Shown in pieces: positions 32,082-40,081 of a stretch of DNA of 64,000 nt. Origin of the DNA: Mesorhizobium helmanticense. GTDB taxonomy: Bacteria; Pseudomonadota; Alphaproteobacteria; Rhizobiales; Rhizobiaceae. Location: NCBI RefSeq assembly GCF_003034915.1, contig NZ_PZJX01000030.1, positions 1 through 64,000 of the forward strand, given 5' to 3'. Made by a program: the position numbers and the translations under genes. The notes under the pieces are model-generated. The model was given only the letters and a program-made list of their open reading frames with translations. It did not search any database and was not told where the DNA came from. Every line of letters starts with the position of its first letter. Position 1 is the stretch's first letter.

Positions 32082-32527
32082 TTGAACCGCTCAAGGTCCT
32101 CATCGTCGAGGACGAAGCGCTGCTGGCCATGGAACTGGAAAGTCTGATCGAGGAAGCCGGCCACAGCGTCGTCGGCTGGGCGACCTCCTCTGGCGAAGCG
32201 GTCGATATGGTCGATTCGACAGACGCCGACATCGCCTTTGTCGACATTCACCTGGCCGACGGCGCGACCGGCGTCGAAGTGGCCGAACATTTCCGTCGGA
32301 GCAAGCGCTCAATGGTGGTGTTCATGACCGCCAATCCAAAACGCATTCCCGATCATTTCGCCGGGGCAATCGGCGTCATCGCCAAACCTTATACGATGAA
32401 CGGGCTGACGTCGGCATTGCGCTATCTGCAGGAAGGCGTCCGTCGTCCGCCACCCGAGTCGGTGCTGCCGGCGGGCTTCACTCTGTCGCCGGCCTTCCAG
32501 ACAGTCTGGATACCGACGGCCGCCTGA
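32078..32527 (+). CDS. Single-domain response regulator
   Basis: 149-residue receiver domain without output domain. Conserved residues are seen: VLIVEDEALL (acid pair), phosphoacceptor Asp56 in AFVDIHLAD, VVFMTANP (Thr) and VIAKPYTMNGL (Lys). It overlaps the LOV-kinase gene (ATGA), so the pair is translationally coupled and it is the likely partner. With no effector domain it must act through protein contact, for example in the general stress phosphorelay. The last 25 residues are extra (RPPPESVLPAGFTLSPAFQ). Confidence 0.92.
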   Translation: MIEPLKVLIVEDEALLAMELESLIEEAGHSVVGWATSSGEAVDMVDSTDADIAFVDIHLADGATGVEVAEHFRRSKRSMVVFMTANPKRIPDHFAGAIGVIAKPYTMNGLTSALRYLQEGVRRPPPESVLPAGFTLSPAFQTVWIPTAA

Positions 32528-32539
32528 CAACCAGACCCG

Positions 32540-33466
32540 CTACGCCAGCTTCTCCCTGAGGAAGGTAACCGTCCGGCCCCAGGCAAGATCGGCCGCCTGC
32601 TTGTCGTAGCGGGCCGCCGACGTGTCGTTGTTGAAGGCATGGTTGGCGCCTTCATAGACATAGACGGTGTATTCGACATGGGCCGCGCCGAGTTCCTTCT
32701 TGAAGGCGTCGATGCCGGCATTGATGCGCGTGTCGAGCCCGGCATAGTGCAGCAGCAGTGCCGCCTTGATCTTGGGCACATCCTCGGCCTTCGGCTGCAT
32801 GCCGTAATAGGCAACGCCGGCGGCGAGATCGGGCGCATTGACCGCCAGCATATTGACGGTGCCGCCGCCCCAGCAGAAGCCGACCGCGCCGACCTTGCCA
32901 TTGCCGTCCTGGTACCCCTTGAGGAAGGCGACCGCCGCCACGGCATTGGCCGCGGTCTGCGCCGGATCGAGCTTGGGAAACAGGTCACGCGCCTTGTCTT
33001 CGTCGACCGGCGTGCCGCCGAGCGGCGACAGGAAGTCCGGCGCCAACGCCACGAACCCTTCCAGCGCGATGCGCCGTGCCACATCACGTATATGCGGGTT
33101 GAGCCCCCTGTTCTCATGCACGACGATGACGGTGCCAAGCTTGCCAGACTGGCCGGCCGGCTTGACCAGATAGCCCTTCATCTCGCCACTACTGCCCGGG
33201 AAAGTGATGTCCTCGCCCGTCACCCGCGGATCGTCCTCGGCAATGATCGCCGCCTGGGCCGCATTCGCCGCCAGCAGCGGGGCGATCGTGGCCGCCGCCG
33301 CGCCCGATCCGGCAAGCCTGGTCAGTTGCTCCATGAAGCGGCGGCGGTCGAGCGTCAGATGCGTGTATTCGTCATAGGCGTCGATCATCGCCTGGGTAAT
33401 GGCGGGCTTCGTGATGACCGGTTTGGCAGGCTTGGCGCTTTCGGGACTGGCGGCGGACTTCGTCAT
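32540..33466 (-). CDS. Dienelactone hydrolase family protein, Tat-exported
   Basis: 308-residue alpha/beta hydrolase. The nucleophile region is VGAVGFCWGGGTVNML (Cys), with VVHENRGLNPHIRDVARR and VYEGANHAFNND (His). A 40-residue leader precedes a twin-arginine-like sequence LDRRRFMEQLTRLAGSGAAA, then a hydrophobic run, so it is probably exported by Tat and peripherally located. Start ATG 33466 has GAGGAG upstream. Family members hydrolyse cyclic esters; the substrate is unknown. Confidence 0.87.
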   Translation of the reverse strand: MTKSAASPESAKPAKPVITKPAITQAMIDAYDEYTHLTLDRRRFMEQLTRLAGSGAAAATIAPLLAANAAQAAIIAEDDPRVTGEDITFPGSSGEMKGYLVKPAGQSGKLGTVIVVHENRGLNPHIRDVARRIALEGFVALAPDFLSPLGGTPVDEDKARDLFPKLDPAQTAANAVAAVAFLKGYQDGNGKVGAVGFCWGGGTVNMLAVNAPDLAAGVAYYGMQPKAEDVPKIKAALLLHYAGLDTRINAGIDAFKKELGAAHVEYTVYVYEGANHAFNNDTSAARYDKQAADLAWGRTVTFLREKLA

Positions 33467-33707
33467 GGCGTGCTCCTCGCTTCGGGATGATCTCGCTGCG
33501 AGAAGATAGGGTCGGAACATGCATGGTCCAGTCACGGATGAGTGACGCGGCAAAAGCCCTCAGGCGAAGGATCGGCTCCCATCACATTTTGGTCATTTCC
33601 GATAATCTTGATGGTCCTGCCACAATATGAAGGGAAGCTGCTGGCGGTGGCTCACCTGCCCCCGCCCGGCTGGCTCCGACAAGGGCCAACTCCGACAAGA
33701 AGGAACA

Positions 33708-33857
33708 ATGCCCATGACCTTCCCCATCCTGGCAAGCGCATTCGTGCTTGCTGCCGCCGCCCTGCTGGCGCTGCGTTCCGCCGCTTTCGCCAGCCGATCG
33801 GTGGTCAAGGTCCGCAGCAACCGACGCCGGCCTGCAAACACGAAAACCCGGGGCTGA
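33708..33857 (+). CDS. Small single-pass membrane protein
   Basis: 49-residue protein. MPMTFPILASAFVLAAAALL and the next few residues form a membrane helix, then a basic tail KVRSNRRRPANTKTRG. A clear AGAAGGAA site stands before the ATG. It is 8 bases upstream of a frameshifted gene and may be in the same operon. No known function. Confidence 0.6.
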   Translation: MPMTFPILASAFVLAAAALLALRSAAFASRSVVKVRSNRRRPANTKTRG

Positions 33858-33865
33858 GGCAGGTT

Positions 33866-34298
33866 ATGGACGCCCAGGACATCGTCAATACCGTCTCCCA
33901 AAAAGCCGGCCTTGACCAGGCCGTGACGGAAAAAATCGTCGGCACGATTTTCTCGGTGCTCGAGCATGAAGCGGAAGGCACAAGCGTCTCCAGCTTCTTC
34001 GCCAAGATCCCCGGCGCCGATGGGCTGGCCCGGAAATACGACGTCATGGCCGCCGCTCCGGCCGGCGGCGGTCTCCTGTCGTCGCTGCAGGGCGCGCTTT
34101 GGTGGCGTGCTCGGCGAAAAGACCGGTGCGCTGATCAACGGTGTCGCGGCGCTCAAGGCGTCGGGCCTCGACATGGCGCAGATCCGCCAGGCCGGCGCGA
34201 CGCTGATCCAGCAGGCTGAGACGGCAGCCGGCCCCGAACTGACCAACGAGGTGCTTGGCTCCGTGCCCAGCCTCAAGGGTCATCTGGGGCTCGGCTAG
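33866..34298 (+). pseudogene. Frameshifted VcgC/DUF2780-like gene
   Basis: The ATG at 33866 gives MDAQDIVNTVSQKAGLDQAV and stays open to about 34097 (ending GLLSSLQGAL). The sensible continuation (GGVLGEKTGALINGVAALKA ... SVPSLKGHLGLG) is in another frame and stops at 34296-34298. Removing one T from the run at 34098-34100 joins the two into a single 143-residue protein. That product has alternating helices without membrane segments, perhaps DUF2780/DUF2267-like, but I am not certain. It may be a real mutation or a sequencing error. Confidence 0.65.
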
Positions 34299-34316
34299 AC
34301 TCGCCTTGCGCTGCCT

Positions 34317-36629
34317 CTACTTCGGCAGCGTGTAAGCCATCACATAGTCACCCGGCTTGGTGCCGACCGAGCCATGGCCGCCGGCGACGATGACCACGAA
34401 CTGGCGCCCGTCGGCGACGGTATAGGTCATTGGCGTCGACTGACCACCGGCCGGCAGCCTGGCCTGCCAGAGCTGCTTGCCTGAAGTCAGGTCATAGGCG
34501 CGCAGATAATCGTCGACCGCCGCCCCCAGGAAGGCGACGCCGCCGGCGGTGATCATCGGCCCGCCAATGCCCGGCACGCCGACCTTGAATGGCAGCGGCA
34601 GCGGCGTCATGTCGTAGACGGTGCCGTTGCGATGCTTGTAGGCGATCTTGCCGGTCCTGAGGTCGGCGCCCGCGACATAGCCCCAGGGCGGCGCCTGGCA
34701 AGGCACCCCGAGCGGCGACAGGAACGGGCCCATCACCACTGCGTAGGGCGCGCCCTCGTTGCGGTTGAGGCCCTGCTCGCTGCCGCGCCCTTCGTCCGGC
34801 GGCGGCACCTGGTCGCGCGGAATGAGCTGCGACTTGAACGCCAGATAAGTCGGCATGCCGAACATCACCTGGCGGACCGGATCGACCGCCACGCCACCCC
34901 AGTTGAAGGTGCCGAAATTGCCGGGATAGATCAGCGAACCCTGCACGGAGGGCGGCGTGTAGCGGCCCTCATAGCGCAGGCCCTGGAATTCGATCCGGCA
35001 CGCCAGCTGGTCGAACATGGTGATGCCCCACATGTCGGCGCCGGTCAGTGGCTTCGGATTGAAGGTCAGATCCGAGACCGGCTGCGTCGGCGCGGTGTGA
35101 TCGCCTTCGATCGCACCGCCCGGCGCCGGCATTTCGTTGACCGGGATGATCGGCTCGCCGCTGCGCCGGTCGAGCACATAGAGGTCGCCCTGTTTTGTCG
35201 GCCCGACCAGCGCCGGCACCGCGCCGCTGGCCGTGGTGATGTCGATCAGCGTCGGCTGCGCCGGAACGTCCATGTCCCAGAGGTCGTGGTGTACGGTCTG
35301 CCGCACCCAGCGCACTTGTCCGGTGTTGAGATCGAGCGCGGTGATCGAGGAGGAGAATTTCTCGACATTGGCGCTGCGCCCGGCGCCGAGCTGGTCCGGC
35401 GTCTGGTTGCCAAGCGGCACATAGAGCAGGCCGAGCTTCTCGTCGGCGCTCGCCGTCGACCACATGTTGGGCGAGTTGTGGGTATAGGTTTCACCCGGCG
35501 CCAGCGGTGTCGTCTGCTCCGGATTGCCGGAATCCCAGTTCCAGACCAGGGCGCCGGTATCGACATCGAAGGCACGGATGACGCCGGACGGTTCCTCGGT
35601 CGAATAATTGTCGTTGACTGCGCCGCCGACGATGATCTTGCCGCCCGATATCAATGGCGCCGAGGTCGAATAGTAATAGCCCGACTTCGGATAGGGCATG
35701 TTTGCCATCAGGTTCAGCGTGCCACCCTCGGCGAAGGCTGGGCAGACCTGCCCGTTCGCCGCGTCGAGCGCGATCAGCCGCGCATCGGAGGTCGGCAGGT
35801 AGACACGCGCGGCACAGGGCTGGCCGGCGGCGATCCTGGCGTCGGCATGATACGACACGCCGCGGCAGGTCTGGTGCTGGCGGTCCTTGTCCAGCTTGAC
35901 CTGCGGATCGTAGCGCCACTTCTCCGTCCCGGTCGCGGCGTCGATGGCGATGGCGAAATTGTGCGGCGTGCAGATGTAGAGCGTATCGCCAACCTTCAGC
36001 GGCGTCACCTGATAGGTCGTCTCGCTGACGTCGTCCGGCCCCTTCACATCGCCTGTGCGGTAGGTCCAGGCAGGCTGCAGCTTCGCCACATTGTCCGGAG
36101 TGATCTGGTCGAGTGGTGAATAGCGCTGGCCGTATTGTGTGCGGCCGTAATAGTGCCATTCGCCGGCAGGCACGTCGCCGCCGAGATCGGCGGTCGGCGT
36201 CACCTTGTCGGCGCTGAGCTGGCCGGCGATATCCTTCGGATCCGCCGTCATCGAATAACCGGCGACAGCAAGCGAGGCGAGCACTGCCAGGATAAGCGGC
36301 GCCCGGCCGTCCGGGCCGGTGAGGCCCCGCCGTGCCCAAGGCGTCAGCAGCCACAGCGCCACAAGCACGATGATGCCGCCGCGCGGGCCAAGCTCCCACC
36401 AGTCGAAGCCGATTTCCCAGACCGCCCAGCAAAGCGTGCCGATCACGATCGCCGCATAGAGCCATAGCGCCAAGGACTTGCGCCTGTAGAGCAGCCAGGC
36501 GGCGATCAGGAAAGCGAGACCTGTTATGACATAGTACCAACTGCCGCCCAGCGAAGCCAACCAGATGCCGCCGCCGCCAAGCGCCAGGCCGATGAGGAAA
36601 AGGACCACGGCGGTAAGGACGGTTGCCAT
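34317..36629 (-). CDS. gcd: Membrane-bound PQQ-dependent glucose dehydrogenase family
   Basis: 770-residue quinoprotein oxidising aldoses or polyols (glucose, quinate or shikimate) in the periplasm and passing electrons to ubiquinone. Five N-terminal membrane helices (about residues 1-130) precede the eight-bladed PQQ propeller: GEWHYYGRTQYGQRYSPLDQI, VTPLKVGDTLYICTPHN, TCRGVSYH, LYVPLGNQTPDQLGAG, NWGGVAVDPVRQVMFGMPTY and the C-terminal GGHGSVGTKPGDYVMAYTLPK. The order and length match Gcd; glucose versus quinate cannot be decided. No PQQ synthesis genes are in the window. It is divergent from a LuxR gene. Confidence 0.9.
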   Translation of the reverse strand: MATVLTAVVLFLIGLALGGGGIWLASLGGSWYYVITGLAFLIAAWLLYRRKSLALWLYAAIVIGTLCWAVWEIGFDWWELGPRGGIIVLVALWLLTPWARRGLTGPDGRAPLILAVLASLAVAGYSMTADPKDIAGQLSADKVTPTADLGGDVPAGEWHYYGRTQYGQRYSPLDQITPDNVAKLQPAWTYRTGDVKGPDDVSETTYQVTPLKVGDTLYICTPHNFAIAIDAATGTEKWRYDPQVKLDKDRQHQTCRGVSYHADARIAAGQPCAARVYLPTSDARLIALDAANGQVCPAFAEGGTLNLMANMPYPKSGYYYSTSAPLISGGKIIVGGAVNDNYSTEEPSGVIRAFDVDTGALVWNWDSGNPEQTTPLAPGETYTHNSPNMWSTASADEKLGLLYVPLGNQTPDQLGAGRSANVEKFSSSITALDLNTGQVRWVRQTVHHDLWDMDVPAQPTLIDITTASGAVPALVGPTKQGDLYVLDRRSGEPIIPVNEMPAPGGAIEGDHTAPTQPVSDLTFNPKPLTGADMWGITMFDQLACRIEFQGLRYEGRYTPPSVQGSLIYPGNFGTFNWGGVAVDPVRQVMFGMPTYLAFKSQLIPRDQVPPPDEGRGSEQGLNRNEGAPYAVVMGPFLSPLGVPCQAPPWGYVAGADLRTGKIAYKHRNGTVYDMTPLPLPFKVGVPGIGGPMITAGGVAFLGAAVDDYLRAYDLTSGKQLWQARLPAGGQSTPMTYTVADGRQFVVIVAGGHGSVGTKPGDYVMAYTLPK

Positions 36630-36894
36630 AACGACACTCCTTCAAGCCCAGCAGGCGAGCGACCGAAACCGCCATTACGAAATGGAAACGTAGCCCGCTA
36701 TTGATTCTGTTTCATCTCGCTGCCGCAGTTTTCCGCTGGCCTGCACGCGGTGTCAAATCAGCAGGACAATATCCTCCGATACCGCAGGCATTGCTCCGCC
36801 CTATCCTTTGGTCCTGCTGTCGCTCACGTTGAAATGACAGGGCGTGGCATACGCCATTCTTCTGCCTGCTATCAGGCAATGCTATGCTCTGCCT

Positions 36895-38535
36895 ATGACA
36901 GCCGACGCCGCCTCGTTGCTCGAACGGGCCCGCCACGCCTACGCGCAACGGGCATGGGCGGATGCATTCGCGCTTCTTCAGGCAACGGACGAGATCGCGT
37001 CTCTTGGCGTGGAAGACCTGGAACGGCTGCTCTGGTCGGCGGGGATGCTGGACCGCGATCAGGACATATTCGCTGCCGGCGAGCGTCTCTTCAACATCCA
37101 TATCGAAGCGGGCCGTGATGACCAGGCGGCGTATTGGGCATTCTTCCGTGGCTTCAGGCTTATGGCGTTGGGCGAGGAAGGCCACGCAACTGCCTGTATC
37201 CAGCAGGCGCAGCGCCTGGCTGATGGCTTCGGCCGCGAGTGTGCGGCGCATGGCTATCTGCTGTTGGTGGCGGCTCAAAAGGAAATCATGACCGGCAACG
37301 ATCCGGCATCGGAGGCGCTGGCAAGGCAGGCGCTGGCGATCGGCGAACGCTGTTGCGACATCGATCTGATCGCCTTCGCCAGATGCTATCTCGGGCGCGC
37401 GCTGGTCCGGCAGGGCCGGGTCGAGGAAGGCATCGCCCTGCTCGACGAAGCCATGCTGCCGGCCGCCGACGGCAAGCTCTCGCCCATTGTCACCGGCCTC
37501 ATCTACTGCAACCTCATCGCCGCGTGCCGACAGGTCTACGCATTCGATCGTTCGCGCGAATGGACGCAAGCGCTGTCGGACTGGTGCGGAGCGCAGCCGC
37601 AGCTCGTTCAATTCAACGGCGTCTGCCTGTTGCATCGCGCCGAGATCATGGAATTGAACGGCGCCTGGCAGGACTCCATCGCCGAGGCCAGGCGCGCGAC
37701 GCTGTCGCTGACCCATGCGATCGGCAATGAAGCGGCGGCGGGGGCGGCCTACCAGGAGGCCGAAATCCATCGGCTGCGCGGAGAATTCGCCGCCGCCGAA
37801 GACCTCTACCGTGCCGCCAGCCGGCTCGGACTGGAGCCGCAGCCCGGCATGGCGCTGCTGCGTCTCACGCAGGGCCGGGCTGACCAGGCGGCGGCAACCA
37901 TTCGCCGTGTGCTGGCCACGACCAAGGCGCCGCTGGGCCGTGCCCGCCTGCTGCCGGCGTTGGTCGAGATCATGATGGCAGCGGCCGCCGTCGACGAAGC
38001 GCGCGAAGCCTGCGCGGAACTGGAGGCGATCGCCGGCCGCTTCGCCACCGAGATCCTGGCCGCGATGGCCTCGCAGGCGAGAGGTGAAATCGAGATGGCT
38101 GGCGGTAATGCCGCGACAGCGCTCGGCCATTTCCGTGCAGCGCTGACAATCTGGCAGCGCGCCGGCGCGCCCTATCTGGAGGCGCGTCTGCGCGTGCTGG
38201 CCGGTCAGGCCTGCCGCATGCTTGGCGACGAAGATGGAGCCGAACTGGAATTCGAGGTCGCCGGATCGGTTTTCGCCGCGCTTGGCGCCGCGCCCGACCT
38301 CGCCCGCGTCAATCTGTTGATGCGGCCGGCCGCATCACCTTCGCATGGTCTGACGCGGCGCGAGATCGAGGTCCTCGGCCTCGTCGCCACCGGCAAGACG
38401 AACAGGCTGATCGCGACCGAGCTCGGTCTCAGCGAAAAGACCGTCGACCGGCATATCAGCAATATCTTCGACAAGCTGGCGGTCAACTCGCGCACTGCGG
38501 CCACAGCCTACGCCTTCCAGAACGGCCTGCTCTGA
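36895..38535 (+). CDS. LuxR-family regulator with TPR-like sensor region
   Basis: 546-residue protein. About 460 residues of helical repeats (TPR or MalT-like) precede a C-terminal LuxR HTH: SHGLTRREIEVLGLVATGKT, NRLIATELGLSEKTVDRHIS. No receiver or ATPase domain is seen. It is the first of two genes on the strand; a flavin monooxygenase follows after 124 bases containing overlapping hairpins. It probably controls that gene and perhaps the divergent gcd. ATG 36895 is taken; an upstream in-frame start at 36844 is possible. Confidence 0.84.
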   Translation: MTADAASLLERARHAYAQRAWADAFALLQATDEIASLGVEDLERLLWSAGMLDRDQDIFAAGERLFNIHIEAGRDDQAAYWAFFRGFRLMALGEEGHATACIQQAQRLADGFGRECAAHGYLLLVAAQKEIMTGNDPASEALARQALAIGERCCDIDLIAFARCYLGRALVRQGRVEEGIALLDEAMLPAADGKLSPIVTGLIYCNLIAACRQVYAFDRSREWTQALSDWCGAQPQLVQFNGVCLLHRAEIMELNGAWQDSIAEARRATLSLTHAIGNEAAAGAAYQEAEIHRLRGEFAAAEDLYRAASRLGLEPQPGMALLRLTQGRADQAAATIRRVLATTKAPLGRARLLPALVEIMMAAAAVDEAREACAELEAIAGRFATEILAAMASQARGEIEMAGGNAATALGHFRAALTIWQRAGAPYLEARLRVLAGQACRMLGDEDGAELEFEVAGSVFAALGAAPDLARVNLLMRPAASPSHGLTRREIEVLGLVATGKTNRLIATELGLSEKTVDRHISNIFDKLAVNSRTAATAYAFQNGLL

Positions 38536-38544
38536 CAGGAGGCT

Positions 38545-38571
38545 ATGGGGGAAAATCCCCATGGGATTTTC
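38545..38571 (+). promoter_or_regulatory. Two mutually exclusive hairpins (attenuator-like)
   Basis: Hairpin A pairs ATGGGG (38545-38550) with CCCCAT (38557-38562). Hairpin B pairs GAAAATCCC (38551-38559) with GGGATTTTC (38563-38571) around the loop CAT. They share bases, so only one can form. B is the stronger and is followed by TTTG. It lies 10 bases after the LuxR-type stop and 89 bases before the monooxygenase gene. It might be a weak terminator or an attenuator. Confidence 0.5.
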
Positions 38572-38659
38572 TTTGTCTGTGGGGTGTCTCCCCGAAGCGG
38601 GCACCCTGCCGGTTCGCTATTTCTTTCTCCATGGCTGACGAAAACCGCATGGAGCGATC

Positions 38660-39988
38660 ATGAACCCGACTTCAACACACGCCCCCTCTTCAACACATGC
38701 AATGAAACCGCATGGCCGTGGCGTCGGCATCACCGAAACCAGGGCGCGCGCCGGTGCGTTGCTGGAACAGGGTGCGGCGTTCATGCACCTGGAGGCCGGC
38801 GCACTGTTGGCAACGGGCAGCCAGGCGCCAACAGGCGACGAAAAGCGGCCCGCGCTCAGGGAAGAACATGTCGATGTCGTCGTCATCGGCGCCGGACAGA
38901 ATGGCCTGTCCGTCGGCTATCACCTTGCCCGCAAGGGCGTGAACTTCGTCATCCTGGAGGCACGCGAACGCGTCGGCGACATCTGGCGCTCGCGCTGGGA
39001 TTCGCTGCGCCTGTTCACGCCGGCACGCTTTGACGGGCTGATTGGCATGCCCTTCCCCGCCGCCCGCTATTCCTTCCCGACCAAGGACGAGATGGCCGAT
39101 TATCTCGAGGCCTATGCGAAGAAATTCTCCCTGCCGGTGCGTACCGGCGTCAAGGTCGACGAGGTGACCCGTTCCGGCGACCGCTATATCGTCACATCAG
39201 GCCGAACCCGCTACGTCGCCAATCACGTCGTGGCCGCGGCCTCGAGCTACCAGAAGCCGAAAATCCCGGATTTCGCGGCATCGCTCGATCCGTCGATCCG
39301 GCAATTCCACTCGGGCGCTTACAAGAACCCATCGCCGCTCAATGCGGGCAGCGTGCTGCTGGTCGGCGCCAGCAATTCCGGCGCGGAAATCGCCATGGAT
39401 CTCGCGCGCACGCACCAGGTTTGGCTGGCCGGACGGCATCCCGGCAATATCCCGGTCGCCTACAATGGCTATTTCGCCATGCGTCTGGTCCTCCCGATCG
39501 TCTTCCGCATCGTTTTCCACCGATTGCTCACGGTCGACACCCCAATGGGCCGCAAGGCCAAGCCTGGGCAACTGGCCCATGGCCTGCCGCTGATCCGGGT
39601 CAAGCCCAGCGATTTGGACGCCGCCGGTGTCCGCAGGGTCTCCCGCGTCGCCGGCGTTAGCGATGGCAAGCCGCTGCTCGACGACGGCCAGGTTCTCGAT
39701 GTCTCGAACGTCATCTGGTGCACCGGTTTCCGGGCCGGGCTGGATTGGATCAAGCTGCCGATCTTCGACGAAAACGGCCGGGTGAAGCAGTATCGCGGCA
39801 CCGTGGAGGGCGAACCGGGCCTCTATGTCTGCGGCCTGCATTTCCAGCACTCGACCTCTTCCACGATGATCCATGGCGCCGCGCGCGATGCCGGCTATGT
39901 CGCGGACAAGATCGCCGAGCGCATGCGGGCAGCCACCAGCTACTCGCAGGAGCGCATTCGAGCCGGATTGTCGGGCGCCGGGCGATAA
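38660..39988 (+). CDS. FAD/NAD(P)-dependent flavin monooxygenase (CzcO-like)
   Basis: 442-residue flavoprotein. FAD site VVVIGAGQNGLSVGYHLARK begins near residue 73 after a 65-residue extension. A second nucleotide site VLLVGASNSGAEIAMDLA is for NADPH. WRSRWDSLRLFTPARFDGL and YVCGLHFQHSTSSTMIHGAARDA are typical of CzcO/YUC-like flavin monooxygenases. Substrate unknown. It follows the LuxR gene, which may regulate it. Confidence 0.85.
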   Translation: MNPTSTHAPSSTHAMKPHGRGVGITETRARAGALLEQGAAFMHLEAGALLATGSQAPTGDEKRPALREEHVDVVVIGAGQNGLSVGYHLARKGVNFVILEARERVGDIWRSRWDSLRLFTPARFDGLIGMPFPAARYSFPTKDEMADYLEAYAKKFSLPVRTGVKVDEVTRSGDRYIVTSGRTRYVANHVVAAASSYQKPKIPDFAASLDPSIRQFHSGAYKNPSPLNAGSVLLVGASNSGAEIAMDLARTHQVWLAGRHPGNIPVAYNGYFAMRLVLPIVFRIVFHRLLTVDTPMGRKAKPGQLAHGLPLIRVKPSDLDAAGVRRVSRVAGVSDGKPLLDDGQVLDVSNVIWCTGFRAGLDWIKLPIFDENGRVKQYRGTVEGEPGLYVCGLHFQHSTSSTMIHGAARDAGYVADKIAERMRAATSYSQERIRAGLSGAGR

Positions 39989-40081
39989 TATTCGCACGGC
40001 GATCGGCAATTCGGCTTCCAAACCGGAACAAAACGTAGACACTTCTGGCCTTTCGCTACCGAATCACTACATTCGGGGGCG

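Noticed and set aside
36630..36894. Operator between gcd and the LuxR-type gene
   Set aside because: GAAA/TTTC words are present near 36679 and 36709 but no convincing symmetric site could be seen.
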